From Apostichopus japonicus (Eukaryota; Echinodermata; Holothuroidea; Aspidochirotida; Stichopodidae), in NCBI RefSeq assembly GCF_037975245.1, contig NC_092575.1:18749841-18809840 (forward strand): a DNA stretch of 60,000 bases. The letters run 5' to 3'. Below the pieces are notes generated by a model. The model saw only the letters and a list, made by a program, of their open reading frames with translations. It made no database searches and was not told the origin of the DNA. Made by a program: the position numbers and the translations under genes. Every line of letters begins with the position of its first letter. The stretch's first letter is position 1. Of this stretch, positions 39,135 to 52,173 are shown piece by piece.

Positions 39135-39459
39135 AAGGAACACACTAAAATTGTACTTGGTACTATTAAATTAGTACCTGTTGATAATATTATGTAGTTA
39201 ATGTGTCTTAAATAAGTTAAAATATGTTGTGTTTGATATAGAAATTGTTACAACCCCTATACCAAAGTCCATGTACCTGACGATTTTTTTAGGTTAGTAC
39301 CAAAAAAAAGTGTGTTCCTTATACATCTTCTGCTGTGAAAGCAGTTATTTTCGCTATAGATATATTTCCATTTTTGCCTTTATTTAAAGCCAACCTGCGT
39401 AGCGTAAGTTATATCTATAGCGAAATAACTGCTTTCACAGCAGAAGATGTATAAGGAAC
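39135..39459. repeat. Foldback element with a near-perfect 48-bp inverted repeat
   Basis: Arms 39,314-39,362 and 39,412-39,459 are complementary except for a single-base indel, with a ~49-bp loop. A second inverted pair, AAGGAACACACT (39,135) and AGTGTGTTCCTT (39,309-39,320), brackets the left module, which also contains a GGTACTA/TAGTACC hairpin. A related but rearranged copy is at 43.73-43.91 kb. The class is not recognised. Confidence 0.85.
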
Positions 39460-39706
39460 TCACTTTTTTATGCATTCTGAAATCAAGTTTACATTTGACT
39501 ACTCTAAAAAGTATATTACATTCTAACCTTACGCATTACGAGTAGAACCAAGTGTTACGCGGTACTGGTGCAGAGCAGAACATAGAGAGAGTTTGGCTAA
39601 CTGCGTAACGATTTCTGATTGGTCGAGAAAAAGTTTCAGCGCTCACTTTAACCACCACTATGTACGGCTCTGTAAAGTTAGGGCTAATGTTTTCCTTTCG
39701 GGAAAC

Positions 39707-40002
39707 CAGGCGCATAGCCAGGAATTTGCCAAGGGAGGGCGAAACTGTAGATTTGGCATTGCAAACTATCTAAGCGTAGCGCCACCATGAGTTGGCGCGA
39801 AGCGTACAAGAAAATTTTGGCTGAAAATGCCTCCCAGATCGCTGGAAATGGCACTTCCCAGGCCTTGTAAGTTGCATCTTAGCATTTTCTCTTTTGAAAA
39901 TACTAGCGATATCATAAAAACATTTAAAAAAAAAATTAAAAATTATGCTCAAGGGGAGGGGGCGGCTGCCCCCTTCGCCCCCCCCCCTTGGCTACGCGCC
40001 TG
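39707..40002 (+). mobile_element. hAT MITE, 296 bp, TSD CGGGAAAC
   Basis: Inverted ends CAGGCGCATAGCC and GGCTACGCGCCTG, with one mismatch. An exact 8-bp duplication CGGGAAAC lies on both sides (39699-39706 and 40003-40010). It is the best-preserved representative of the subfamily: AATTTGCCAAGGGAGGGCGA, the CTATCTAAGCGTAGCGCC core, a TTTTGGCTGAAAATGCC motif, an A-rich stretch and a G/C homopolymer right end. No coding capacity. Confidence 0.94.
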
Positions 40003-40010
40003 CGGGAAAC

Positions 40011-43000
40011 ATGTCATACTGTAGGTTTTAATTGATGTTGAAGTCACATTGAGGTATAAGGAAACTTTGTTGGCTTTTACGTTGTTACGTATATACAAAC
40101 AAAGAAACAAATTAATAATAATGAGGCTGGACATTGTTACAATTCATGCCATCCATTTATCTGCTATACATTTCCGTTATAATACAAAATAATTAGAAGG
40201 AAGGGGAGAAATAACAATAATAATAATAATAATAATAATGATAATCAAACGAACAAAAGAAGTCGTAGACATAATACCAAAGAGTTTGAAAATGGAAGGA
40301 ATATCAATTACGATTTTAGGATGGTGATTGCACAATTAAAGTAGCATGCAAGAAAACTCGAGAGAAAAGAAGCAAAAAACAAACAAACGCACAATAATGA
40401 ACAATAATAATTAATTGTTTTGTTAGGTTACCAAATTCTTTCCATCTACATTAAAAACAAGAAACAATTCTCGTCTCAAACTGGTAATCTATTGGCAGAC
40501 AGATTGCTGTATATTTTGCATAACACTAAAGTTTGAAAAATTACACTCTCATAGCATGTGTTAAATGACTTTTATTGAGACAATTTTTAGTGAGATTTTA
40601 ATGAGATGTTAGTGAGACAATTTTGTGTGTATAGTAAAACTCCCTTTAAGCCAAACCTTTTTTTACCTATAAGCACCACATTTCCTGCCACTGGAATGTC
40701 CCTTTAAGCAATGCCATTTATGTGCCACTTGTTAGGACTTTATATCATCTGGAGCAATGAAAGGGGAACATTATCACTTATATAAATATTCAAATAAATG
40801 AGTATTCTGAAATAATCAATCACTAAAAGTACAAAATAAGAAATACATTTCAACTAAGTGTTAGAATCATTCTTATAGAAAGAAAAAAGTCATTTCTAAC
40901 AGAGAAGTCATTTTATCATTACTTAATAAAGAATTTGGAGTCATGAAACCATTCTCATAACTAATGTTTCTATATATTTTTTTCAATAATATATCTCCCT
41001 TTGTTTAATCTTGGTGACGATATTTCTTTTATTGTATAAAAGTGTTATTATATGTGATATGAACAATAGTCCAATGTTGACAATATATATATATCACTAG
41101 CTAAAAAGGCATAAACAATGAGATGGCACTAACAAGGTTATGAATATTCAGTACCAAGAAAGACAATAAGATATTGAAATGGCTATTGTTATATACCAAC
41201 AATAGACCACACAAAACTGCCAACATATATATGTCATTTAGAAAACAGATGATGATGATCACAACAAACAATTCTTGTCATGCAAAGTTACAAATCTGCA
41301 CAATACCATATTTAGTACTTTGATACAATGATTTCGCAACGGATCTTTTCAATCTCAAGAAATGTCTCTTACTTTTCAAAACCAATATTTTTCCATGACC
41401 AATATATTTTTTAAAGCCACCTTTTTAGTTTTCTGCAAAAGCCTAGGTCTAAACACTTTTCATAGCATGTAGATGCAGCAATGAGAGCCTGCAATGCATA
41501 TATACATCTGAGCACATTGACACAGTGCCATTGACATTATGTGTTTAATGTTATCAGCTAAATGCACCGCTTTAGCAAGTCCTGAAGTAGTTAACCCTCA
41601 CAATATCCCTCCTGGATACCATAACGCTAGCTAAATCTCATAGGACACAACTAAACAGAACTGTCCCGTCATTAAGGAATTTGAACTGGTGCTGGATTGT
41701 CCAGCACGCAGAAGGTCATGGGTCACCTCCCCCAAAGTCATGGGGCTTCCATATAAAACACTTCCAGGCTAGACATGCCAACTTTCAATTTCTGGGTTGT
41801 GCCTGCCAAACTCACTGTGAAGGCAGGAGGGGTAGAAGGGATCCCTGCATATTTTGTCGTCAGGACCCCAGAAGGAGTTAACCCTGTGCTGATTAGAGTA
41901 ATGAAGTCCGACCAGCTGTATCGAGAATGACAACACCAATAATAATTATTATAATGATCATATTTATCATGATCATAAATCATATCAATTATTGTTTTTG
42001 ATTCTAAACTTTGCAATAGGTTTCAGGAGCTATATTTCTTATTTGTCTGCATGTAGGATTCAAACTTAATCTTGTACACGTTTTCTTGAGAAGATATTAC
42101 AACTTTCTAGTTTCTGGATCTGATAAATTATCCCTTTTAAGGAGCATCAGACAAACGTTTTTCTCTTCTAACAAAGACTGTATCCCGTGTACAGGTTGTG
42201 TAATTTCATAGAAACAAAACAACAAATTATGACACTTCTTCCCCCTCCAGCTTTCAATACAGCCAATATTCCAATCATCTCAAAATCATTTCTTCCTATT
42301 AGGGAATTTAGGCTTCTCCAATCATACGACCAAATACAATTCCCTTAAATTTTAAAAGCACAACATTAAATTCCTTCTGGCAACATGAGCACTTCCAAAC
42401 TAATGGGCATGCCTTCTTTTTCTTTCAACTTTTAATGCTTTCACATATAACTTGGCCTCCAGTTACATTTTACCCAAAGATTCAGACATTAAGAAGAGAA
42501 TTAAAGCTTTTTAACATGACAAAAAGATAAAAATGACAAGATAGCCTTGCTCCTGGCAAGAGATAAACAAGCAATATGTATGTTAATGAACCACAGGATT
42601 TAAAGGCACACACTGTGCACAGTGAACTTGGACACTGTGCAGTCAAAAGTAGGATACTGAGGGGGCTGCAGCATCCTGCAGCTATGCTGCATAAGATGTA
42701 ATAATCTCTTGTACTTAGCAGTTTCACACAATAGGGACTGCTGTGATATTCAGCCTTGCTGCATAGGATTGGCAGCTGGTGCAGCTTTCCTTTTAAAAAC
42801 AGTATAAGTTGTATAAGTTATATTTGTACTCAAGACTCCATTGAGTATAGAGTGTATAAAAGATGGTCGATAAGACTACGTCATTCGTTTTAATGACAGA
42901 GATTTTAAAGAGACAAGAATTTATTGTTTATAGAAATGCACAGAGAAGATGTGGGGAAAAAGTTCATTTAAAATGATTTAAGGAGACATACCTGCTAATT

Positions 43001-43732
43001 ATTTTCTTCTTCAAGGAATAGTCCAGAATTAAATTAATTTTCTTAAATATTTTCTATAAATATAAATTCATCCCACTCATCCTGCTGGAGTTTGTATTCA
43101 ACTCTGTGGATTTTTAAATGATAGGCTCCTTTAACTTCCAGTTTGAATAAAGGAGTAATATTTAAGAAATGTCACTATTACAATCAAGTCCCTGATGTAA
43201 TAATAAGCTGGATACATGTTCATATAGACAAAGGCAAATGAAAATCAAAAATCAAATGAAAAAAAGAGAAGTCTTTTTTTCCTGTTGTTTCTTTCTCGAT
43301 TCGACATCCTTCGGCTTTTCAAGATTAAATTTTTAAGGACAAAAGAGGAAAAGCCTGTACGATTTGCTTTCCTATCAATTTTTGACATTACCCGATCTGC
43401 CAATTATGTGATAACAACCAACTTTAATTCCGTTAGAGTCCTGCACAAAAACAATTCGAGGCTACCGAGAGAGGATATCAAAAATATCTGACATTTTGAA
43501 CAATCGATGTATGAAATGGGTCTGGGTTTTTCACATGTGTTCGTTTGTACGGCATTGTGACGTCCGTACTCGCTGTGCATTTGGGATCATATGTGTGATG
43601 TTGTTATTTAGATTGATTCTATCTATTTGGATGGAGATGTTTTTATAGTTAAATGAGGTTTCTGTTGAAGAAAAGCTACCATTTAGTTGAAGGAAGCTGG
43701 CAACAGTTTTTTGTGACTGACTTAAACACAAC
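40011..43732. other. 3.7-kb non-coding stretch (intron or intergenic)
   Basis: An (AAT)n run lies at about 40,205-40,240. The rest has no supportable exon or element. Confidence 0.5.
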
Positions 43733-43907
43733 GTGTCTTAAACATGTTAAAATATGTTGTGGTTGATACAGAAATGGTTAACCCCTATACCGTAGTCCAT
43801 GTAACTGACGCTTCTTTATCTAGGTTCGTACCATTATGTTGATCGGGGTAATGTAAGTTGGCTTTAAATAAAGACAAAAATGGAAATATATCTATAGCGA
43901 AAATAAT
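43733..43907. repeat. Second, rearranged copy of the 39.2-kb foldback element
   Basis: Its left part (43,733-43,833) matches 39,203-39,298 in the same orientation. Its right part (about 43,857-43,907, GGCTTTAAATAAAG...ATCTATAGCGAAAATAA) matches the reverse complement of the loop and inner left arm at about 39,340-39,395. The long inverted repeat itself is not retained. Confidence 0.75.
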
Positions 43908-45089
43908 TGTACCAGATTGATGGAGTGACACACTGTGTATGTATGTCTCATACTCTTGGCTTTAAGAGCTACTGTGTGTTTTTGAAGTATAGAATAAACA
44001 AAAGAAAACAAGGTTAGGCTGGGAGAGTATGCTATCATTTCAATATACCACTTTAAACCTACCAGATGAAGAAGTGAGTACAAGTTGTGAGTATAAGAGT
44101 AACACTTCTGTAAAAATGATGCAAACATTTACAGTTGAGAGTAATGTACTAATTAAGTCTAGCTGCCAATGGGGTGGATATTTTTGGAAGAGAGGGCATG
44201 AGATACGGGATGGGGATTATTCCCGCCAGTAGCTGGATTTGTTTTGGCTTTATAAAATTGCCGGGAATTTTCGGCATCTTTCGGTCAAAAGCATATCTTT
44301 GTGGCATTTGGTTTGGCAAAGATATGGATTTTTTTCTCCAAATTTGATGGCAATTCGTGAATGAATCTGGCAACAGCAGACTTGATAATGTCATCACATT
44401 TATTGAGCTGGAAATGTTCCGATTTCTTTAATGTATAAATAACATTTAACTCACAAATTCACTTAGGAAAATAATATTTCTACCAAACAGCTGCATTTTT
44501 GAAGAAATTTCTGAAATTACAGAGAATATTGACAAACTAAGTAAACGTTCAAAATGTATCAAATTTCAAGGATAAATCAACAAGAAGATTAAAATAAAGC
44601 CGGCAAAGCTATTGAAGAACATCTACAGTGATGACATCACAGACTATCCACTGTGATCCCATCCGTGGAAGAATCAGAGTGTACAGCCAGTCTGAAAAAG
44701 GTCACACTATGTGAAATATATCTCAAATTAGGAATAAAATATTGAGATGGGTTTTTTCTTTTTCCATATAAGTCACTATTTTCTTCCACCAGAATATCCA
44801 TCTAAGATAGCTATAAAACAGAGTAAGATAATGGCAACATTGACATGACAGAGTTTTAGAAGCAACTGGGTTGGTTGAGTAAATCCCCTATTTAATAAGG
44901 AGCATATTTCGGTTCAACTGTTTGATAATTTAGTCAGCACAATCTTTACTGGAACTTTACTCCCAGGAATGGAATAGTTTCAGTAGAACATATTGGTAGA
45001 ATAAGTGAGACCATCAGGATGAATAAGTAATACAAGTTGCAAAACCACACAGCTATCGATACTATACACTATGATAAATCATTGTATTG
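43908..45089. other. Non-coding stretch, nothing recognised
   Basis: No supportable exon, element or RNA gene. Confidence 0.5.
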
Positions 45090-45238
45090 TATTAGATTCC
45101 TACTTGGTTACTAGTTGAGATAACAATCCTTTGCTGTATTTCTCGTGTCCTTACATAGGTTAACCTTCCTACTGTAATGTTATATTGCATTAAACTTGTA
45201 CAAACATAATGTGAAGAAATAAATTTGAAATTGAAAAG
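45090..45238 (+). mobile_element. Possible LINE 3' tail
   Basis: It ends in AATAAATTTGAAATTGAAA, resembling CR1/L2-type tandem 3' tails. No coding part, boundary or target duplication could be confirmed. Confidence 0.3.
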
Positions 45239-45278
45239 TTTAGAAACATGTAAAATATTTGATAACTATTCTACCAGG

Positions 45279-45501
45279 TCTGGCCTTCATATTTAAGCCA
45301 CCATCTCCACACACAGCTAACGACATCACCATGTTGCACGGACACCCTCAGACTGATACAACTGAATCACTTCTCCTACGAGAACCGACAGACATTAGAT
45401 CACTGGTGTATGTAGCAGCGACAGATCTGATCTATTCAACACGACGACGACGAAGGAAATTACCAAGTCAAAACATCGGGAAATTACCAAGGGACCGTTA
45501 A
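45279..45501 (+). CDS. Possible terminal exon of an unrecognised protein
   Basis: After a candidate acceptor (TAACTATTCTACCAG) the frame reads GLAFIFKPPSPHTAND, then LLLREPTDIRSLVYVAATDL and a basic RRRRRK patch before a TAA stop. Composition is more protein-like than its surroundings. An internal ATG at 45,330 in an ACC-ATG context could alternatively start a short peptide. No homologous family is recognised and no upstream exon was found. Confidence 0.25.
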
Positions 45502-47972
45502 TCTACAATAAATATGCAATCGACTGTCGAACTCAGTCTGATAGGATGATTTCTATGCCATCATTGCCATGGTAACTATATTAACAGACAATATCATTCT
45601 CTTTGAGCTTTATAGAATAACTGTTAATTTATTAAATCATTTCATTTCAGGATTATTCAATGGGTTAGGAGGCAGGTAGCTAGAACTGATAGGGAGATGC
45701 CGTCAGCATATATATATAAACCACCTGAAATCCTTCCTTAATATACAACTGTTTATAGGAAAGTCCAATATTACTGGTTTTCTGACCATATTTACTTCTT
45801 CCAGAAAGAAAAACACAAAACAAAAAACAATGATCTCAACAAAATGTAAGTAACCTGAATATTAAAAGCATTATATCAACTGGAAACAAAGTAATTAATA
45901 ACAATTAAGAAATTCGACTGATGATGAAAATCCGATGCAAGTATGCCCAATGCAGAGAGAAGAAAGATGTGGAGTATCCATAAATATTCAAAAAAATAAC
46001 AATCTAGCTTAAATATAGGAATTTACATTCGGTTATTGAATAGTCACAATCAGCATCATGAATATTCAATTGCCATTAATGAATACACATAAGAGCATGG
46101 CGACACGCAGCCTAATTTACATATTTCTGTTTAATTTCATATCCGACAGAAAGTGCAATTTCCATGAACGAAAAATGCATTTCCTTCAATTCTATCCTTC
46201 ACAAGAAAGCAACATTTCCTATCATGGATATTTGTTAGCGAAGATGCGCCTACAATAAGCCACTTTTTTCTTTGGGAACCGTTCCCCGAAAGAAAACGAG
46301 CCGGAACAATGCAACAACTTTAATAAGTTTAACACTAAAATTAAAGGAAGTTTATGAATATACACAAATTAATGTGGTAAATAATAAATTTTTTCTGTAA
46401 AGAAAACTCTTGTTGCCATAACTACTAAAATGACCCATGAAGACTTCCCTTGACCTTAATAAGAAGTGAACTGTGAAAACTTCTGCCCAGTGAGTGCCAA
46501 TCGACCACAAACATTGTGACTGAAGATACCTTTCATGTGTAGTATCCATTCCGTTTCCAAGGGACTTGTGATACCTCACTTGAAGTAACATTGTCACATC
46601 ATACGGTTACGGTTTTTAAAAGGTATTACCTTTCAAAACATATTGAAACATTGTCTGAATAAAGCTAACAATTGACCCATTTTATAGCTAAGGAACAAAA
46701 TACAAAGTCTTAGGTTTAGATTAGAATATTGAATTATGATGTTAAAAAAAGCTGATCAAAAATAATAAAAAAATAAATCTCAATCTTCTGAAATTTGTCT
46801 CTAAACTTTGATTCATGGTTTGATACAGATCATACTGTTGTTTCTGCAAGTAATGTGTCAAAGGTTCTTGCCGAACATATCAAATTGTTTGGGTGGTAGC
46901 CTTCGATAATTCTTTCCTTTGTTCTCTAAATCCATCAGGGACTATTGACAGGTATACAGATAGACATACAGATATGTACAAACATATAGACAGATCAGTT
47001 GGCACACTTATGATGCTTTGACACACTACAAGGGAAATGGCAAGACACACAATCCAACTTGAAATCATTGTATGAATATTCATATTTATATGAATATATG
47101 AATATTAATGAAACCCTGGTTGTATGCTGAAGATAGTCACATACAATTTAAACATAGAGCAAAAAGCATAAAAATGGGGGAATGTGGTTTCAGGTTAAAA
47201 TTAAATATCATTCAAGTCCTGGTTATAAACCGAAGATTTCTGTGTTTCCTACACTCTACAACCAAACTTTAGTACATAACATAGCCAAAAAATGGTATAA
47301 TACAGAAAAAACTAATCATAATAATAAAAACATAAGTGGAACTTAATCATAATTACGTATAATAATAGGAGGGATAAAATCAAATAGCTGGATAAAATAT
47401 GGTAATATTGACTCAAAACCTTGGATGTGTTATACAGACATGCAAAAACAATTCTAAGAGTAGGTGGGTGGGTCCAAAATCACAATCACACAACCAATTG
47501 AAATTGAATGGAATAAGAAATATTTGTGTTGATTAAATTGCCTGTTAGATTTTAGAAAAAAAAAACATTCCCCTTACAAGTAGTATAACATGGAAATTTG
47601 AAGAAAGTTCTTATACTGATGCTTGGATTTTATTATGTAACCATCTGATGGGTCTAACAAGTCCCCCCGCCCCCCCCCCCCCGCCCCAAAGAAAACAAAA
47701 CCAGAAAGAAAGAGAGAAAGAGAATGAGAAAAGCAGGGGTGCAGGCAGTTATTGGCTGTCTTCAAGCTTCGACTGATCAGTTTTTACTTGCACCAACTGT
47801 GTCAGTTAGAGCATCATTTCAGGAACTAAGGCTTCCACAAAAGCTTATCAGAAAAATAGATGGCAGTTCCAGACTTAATGTTTGTCATTATTGATTGTCG
47901 GGCAAGAAATGGCACCAGTCATGACAGTTTCTCAGCAAGTTAAAGATTTGGATCCTAAAGCAAAATACAAAC
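45502..47972. other. Non-coding stretch, nothing recognised
   Basis: A C homopolymer block lies at about 47,664-47,690, followed by a GAAAGA-rich run. No supportable exon. Confidence 0.45.
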
Positions 47973-48214
47973 CTTTTTTTTCGGTAGTTTGCCTTTAGCA
48001 AATAATAACAGACACGACTGTTTGGTTTTAAGATACCTACTGTCTGAAGTGAGTCCACATCAAGTGGCCAGTAGAGACTCTGTACTGTACTAGAAGCTTT
48101 ACCATGAAGTGTCATAATTATTTCGGCAGGATCCCACTCGGGGTGACCATTGACAGCAAAGAAATAATAGCTAAACATAGCACGCTGTAAACCAAATGTC
48201 TCCTGGCATTCTCC
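47973..48214 (-). CDS. Internal exon of an unrecognised multi-exon gene
   Basis: The - strand frame reads GECQETFGLQRAMFSYYFFA, then VNGHPEWDPAEIIMTLHG, WPLDVDSLQTVGILK and VCYYLLKANYRKK. Its composition is strongly protein-like, with aromatic and acidic residues spaced as in a helical globular domain. A good acceptor precedes it: a branch-point-like TGCTAAT, a pyrimidine run, then CTGAG at 48,219-48,215. A plausible donor AAAAG/GTTTGT ends it at 47,973. If so the exon is about 242 bp and begins in phase 0. I do not recognise the family. It lies on the same strand as, but downstream of, the stop of the FYVE gene, so it belongs to a different gene. Confidence 0.45.
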
Positions 48215-48362
48215 CTCAGGGAAAAGTGCCAATTAGCAAATTAGAACATCTCATTATAGATATGTTTACAGCAAATATGGTTTGCATTTTTCTTGTATGT
48301 TAAACAGGTTGATAAAATGGAAGTACATGCGGGTGCAGAAATTTGGACAATCAAGGCAATTT

Positions 48363-48422
48363 TAGACCACTTTCCACCTCCACAGGGCAACGTAGACCAC
48401 TTTCCACCTCCACAGGGCAACG
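48363..48422. repeat. Perfect 30-bp tandem duplication
   Basis: TAGACCACTTTCCACCTCCA plus ten further bases, repeated exactly once (48,363-48,392 and 48,393-48,422). Identity implies a recent duplication. Confidence 0.95.
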
Positions 48423-49329
48423 TAGAAATTTGTCTACCCGCGAGCTAAATAGGTATTGCTACATGCAACAACTTTGGTTTCTCATAGATAAAAAATTTAA
48501 CAATTACTAGGGAAAAGGTCTTGCCATTTGCGGTAAAAAAAAATTTAATAGAATCAATTTAATCTCACATGGCACGGTAAACTCTGGAATGAGACGTGAA
48601 AACTGACATTTTCCTGATATTAACCATGATAAAGTTTGAAGAGTACAATGTAAACTTTTAGTTGGTTTCCATTTTCATCCACAGAAATTGCTTTGATTTC
48701 ATTTCTTTTCCTCAAACTTTGGCAACCTATCTGCCAACGGAAGATTATCAACTTAATTTTTTGGTCTGTGAATTGTTTATATATGTCAAGCGGATCTTGA
48801 CAGCTCTTAAGTGTCTGAAGTTAATACAAAGCCTCAACACAGCTAAATAGATTGGTTTACCACTGAATTCATACTGCAGTGGGAAATAAACAGTTTAATA
48901 AATAACGTTTACTGGAACAACAAACAGAGATGAAGGCTGTCAATAAAGAAATGACGATGAGTTTCTGACAGTTGAATGTATTTTGTTGTTCCTGCTGGCT
49001 TTCGTCCCTGCCAGTGAGCTTGCAGTTATTCTCAGAACTTTGTAAATACTTTGTTATACTGAAATAACAAACTTTTCAAAAAATTCAAATAAATTGTCTT
49101 ATATTTGTACAAATGTGGAAACATTCCAATCGTGCTCTTGAAGTTCTGAACCCATGACATGTATAGATACCGCTTTTATTCTTGCATTCTTAATATAAAT
49201 TTGCAAGACTCTGTGAATTAATTAAATATTTTGTGATAAGGTACGAGTATGAGTTTTTTTTACAGAGGGTACTTGATAGGGCCTGTTTGCCCCTCCTGGT
49301 CCTTTCCTCTAAAACTGAATTTAACAGAT

Positions 49330-49434
49330 GAATGTTGTGTCAGCATTTTGTGGGCCTACATGTCAGCATATTGTGGGCCTACATGTCAGCATCTTGTGGG
49401 CCTGTTGTGTCAGCCTATTGTGGGCCTACATGTC
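49330..49434. repeat. ~24-bp minisatellite (TGTCAGCATATTGTGGGCCT)
   Basis: Four units of TGTCAGCATNTTGTGGGCCTACA with small changes. It lies in a 112-codon frame that I regard as incidental. Confidence 0.9.
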
Positions 49435-51533
49435 TTTTGTATTGTCAGATTTTATGAAAAGTTTCTCAGAACAAACAATTTTGCAACCTTAAGACTGAAG
49501 AGTAATTCACTAAAATGGTACACTGGTTACTATAATTATAATTTCTGTACAGGAATGGTTATATACTGTATCTCAATCACGATATAAATTACAAAGTTGA
49601 ATAATGTTTACTACTCGAGTATATTATAACAGAGAAGTGTAAACTAGTAACAGACAAAAGGATAAACAGACTAGTCAACAGACAAGTAAACAGATAAAAG
49701 GACAAGAAACACAACGAAATGGCAAACATGGAGACATTCTTTGACAGGATCTTAAAGGGATGTTCTGAAGGCAAAAACAGTGTGACTCTTGGATGGAAAA
49801 GAATGCTATTCTACACTGTTAAGTTGAAAATCCTATCTTAATAGCTTGTCCCTAAAACTCAAGATATGGATAAAACCCTCCATTCTGCCTCGGTTTGGAT
49901 TACGGTCGGTAGTCTGTGATGTCATAACAGCAAAATTTCCTTGAAGAGCTTTTCTTTCACATGATAATCTTCTTGTTCATCTTATCCTTGATTTAACCTG
50001 ATTCATTTGGAATGTTTACTTATCTGTCAAGGCTCTCTGTAATTAGAATTTCATGAAAATGCAACTTTTATGTAGAAATATTATTTTTCCCAGCTGTGAG
50101 TAAGTGAGTCAAATATCTACAAAAGCAAAGAAAGAAGCATATTCAGCTGAATCGCTGTGATACTCTCATTCACTTTCCTGTTGCCAGGGGCAACCACAAA
50201 AATTCCAACAAATTTGAGAAATTCAGGTCTTCTTCATACAAACTGCTATAGGATACGGTTTTTGACGTAAAGATGTAGAAAATTTCCATCATATTTTATC
50301 AAGCAGTCAGAATCAGCCGCCCAGAATATCCCTTTAAGTTGCCTCACCTTCCAACAAATTTTCTGATTCACTGACTAAAAAATTGAATGAAATATGTCAA
50401 CACCGAATCTGACTTAGACTTTCATGGTGACACATATTCAGCAATGAAGAAAGCAAAAATGGAACCACCGTGAAATGATTACGTTACAAAGTAACCATTT
50501 TAACTGTTTCCGTCTTAAAACTAATATTTTGTCTAACAGAACTAAATCTTCTCTTTAGTTTTTAGAAATAGCCAGAAACCTGACAGTTTTACAAAGTAAA
50601 ATTTTAAACATGCTGTACCAAGATGTTGAAAGGACATGTTTGCACGGTTCCCACGCTTCTGAACGAATGAAATTATAGAATTTTCAAGACCAAAACATAT
50701 AATTGACTATGGCGCTTAGACACTATACAGGTCCTAATGTTAATAGGCTACCTATGATAAGCCTAACACAGTTGTAACTCTTGCCAAATGTATGCTAACC
50801 CCTTTCCTTAATTTGTGGTGTAGGCTACGTTATACCGGTCATGTCATGGCATGAACTACACACATGACAGGGTGTAGACAAATACTTTCATCACAGTTCT
50901 ATTACAACGTTATTTACTTTATCTGAAACTTCTTAATATTGAGTAAGTCATACCATATGAGAAGTGTTCAAATAAGGATTTTTCCTCGCTTTTCCAGACT
51001 GAACTCCCACATTCAAGGACTTTCAAAGCTAAAAAAGAGGTCTTTCCTTTTCCTTAAGTTTTCCAGACTTTTCCCACTTTCCAGACCATGTGCTTGGATT
51101 ACTTGTGTGTTTAGCTAATAACAGTATTAAAGCAGAATGCAGTAATGCAAGAGAAGCAACAATGATATAAACTTTGTTTTCTCTAGGGACACCAAACTGT
51201 ACATCTCACGTAGACCGTTCGGGCGGTATCGTTGAGTGCAACATAGAATACGCTGTCATGCAGAACTAATCTGTTATGATGTCGGATTGAGACTCTGCTT
51301 GAATATTACGTATTATCTGAACCTCATATTAACTTCAAATTTGTATCTGAGTATCTTCTTAACTGCTCAATAGTATTAACCTAAACCCTTGCACACCTTG
51401 TTCCACCTCATAGGTAATTATTCCACAAAGGAGTCCAGGACAGAGCGCTGTTTTATAACGAAAATACAAGTTCTTCTCAAGCCTCTACTGGAGATGTTTC
51501 CATATTTCTCTGAGTGTTTCTGGTTTCATTCTG

Positions 51534-51698
51534 CTATGTGGTTTGAGGCGGAGATTGCGAAAAATACGGAGCAGACTCTTTGTTGAGCAGGGTGTGGCAG
51601 ACGTCGCAGACTGGCATTTTACGATTGCTGCGACCGCTATCCACCGTCTTGGACAAGCATTCTGGACAATGTATTTTACCGCAATGTTTGCAGTGAAC
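51534..51698 (-). CDS. Terminal exon of a FYVE zinc-finger protein
   Basis: A splice acceptor (TACTCTACACAG) at 51,700-51,699 is followed by 54 codons and a TAG stop. The peptide VHCKHCGKIHCPECLSKTV supplies zinc ligands 3-6 of a FYVE finger, and KMPVCDVCHTLLN supplies the last pair. A short tail (APYFSQSPPQTT) ends the protein. FYVE domains bind phosphatidylinositol 3-phosphate and place proteins on early endosomes. The basic patch is KKKVHCKHCG rather than the usual RRHHCR-CG, so lipid binding may be altered. A C-terminal FYVE after coiled-coil-like sequence fits EEA1-, RUFY- or rabaptin-type endosomal proteins; I cannot decide among them. Confidence 0.82.
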   Translation of the reverse strand, partial: VHCKHCGKIHCPECLSKTVDSGRSNRKMPVCDVCHTLLNKESAPYFSQSPPQTT

Positions 51699-51760
51699 CT
51701 GTGTAGAGTAGACAAAGGTGACTGTGAAGGAGGTGCAACAAATATCCAGATAATTAGGGC

Positions 51761-51846
51761 AAGACCTGCTCTAGAGTACATTTTAAATGCTCAAGTATCG
51801 GCCAAGACCTGCTCTAGAGTTCATTTTATGTGCTCAAGTATCGGCC
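51761..51846. repeat. 43-bp tandem duplication in the FYVE gene intron
   Basis: Two units starting AAGACCTGCTCTAGAGT (51,761-51,803 and 51,804-51,846) differ at only a few bases. It lies within the last intron (51,699-52,173). Confidence 0.92.
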
Positions 51847-52173
51847 ATGTTGCCACAGCATTTGTAAATGTTGTGTACCGGCCTGAGTTATACGAAACCA
51901 TAGCACAATTTTTTAAATACATAAACTGATGGATTTGAAAAAAAACTCAGCTGTTGTGCAAACTATAAACATTATTCTTGATTTAAACAATTCTTCCAAG
52001 ACCAAACAAACAAGCTTTCTTTTATTATATACTTCACCAATTTTTAAAGAATCCTAGTATCATGTAGCATACCACTAAGGAGAATATCGTAAAAGGAAAT
52101 TTAGAAAACAAAACAGGAAAACAAATGGAATAAAGTAAAGAGAACTGAATAAGCTTACAAAGGGATTTCGTAC

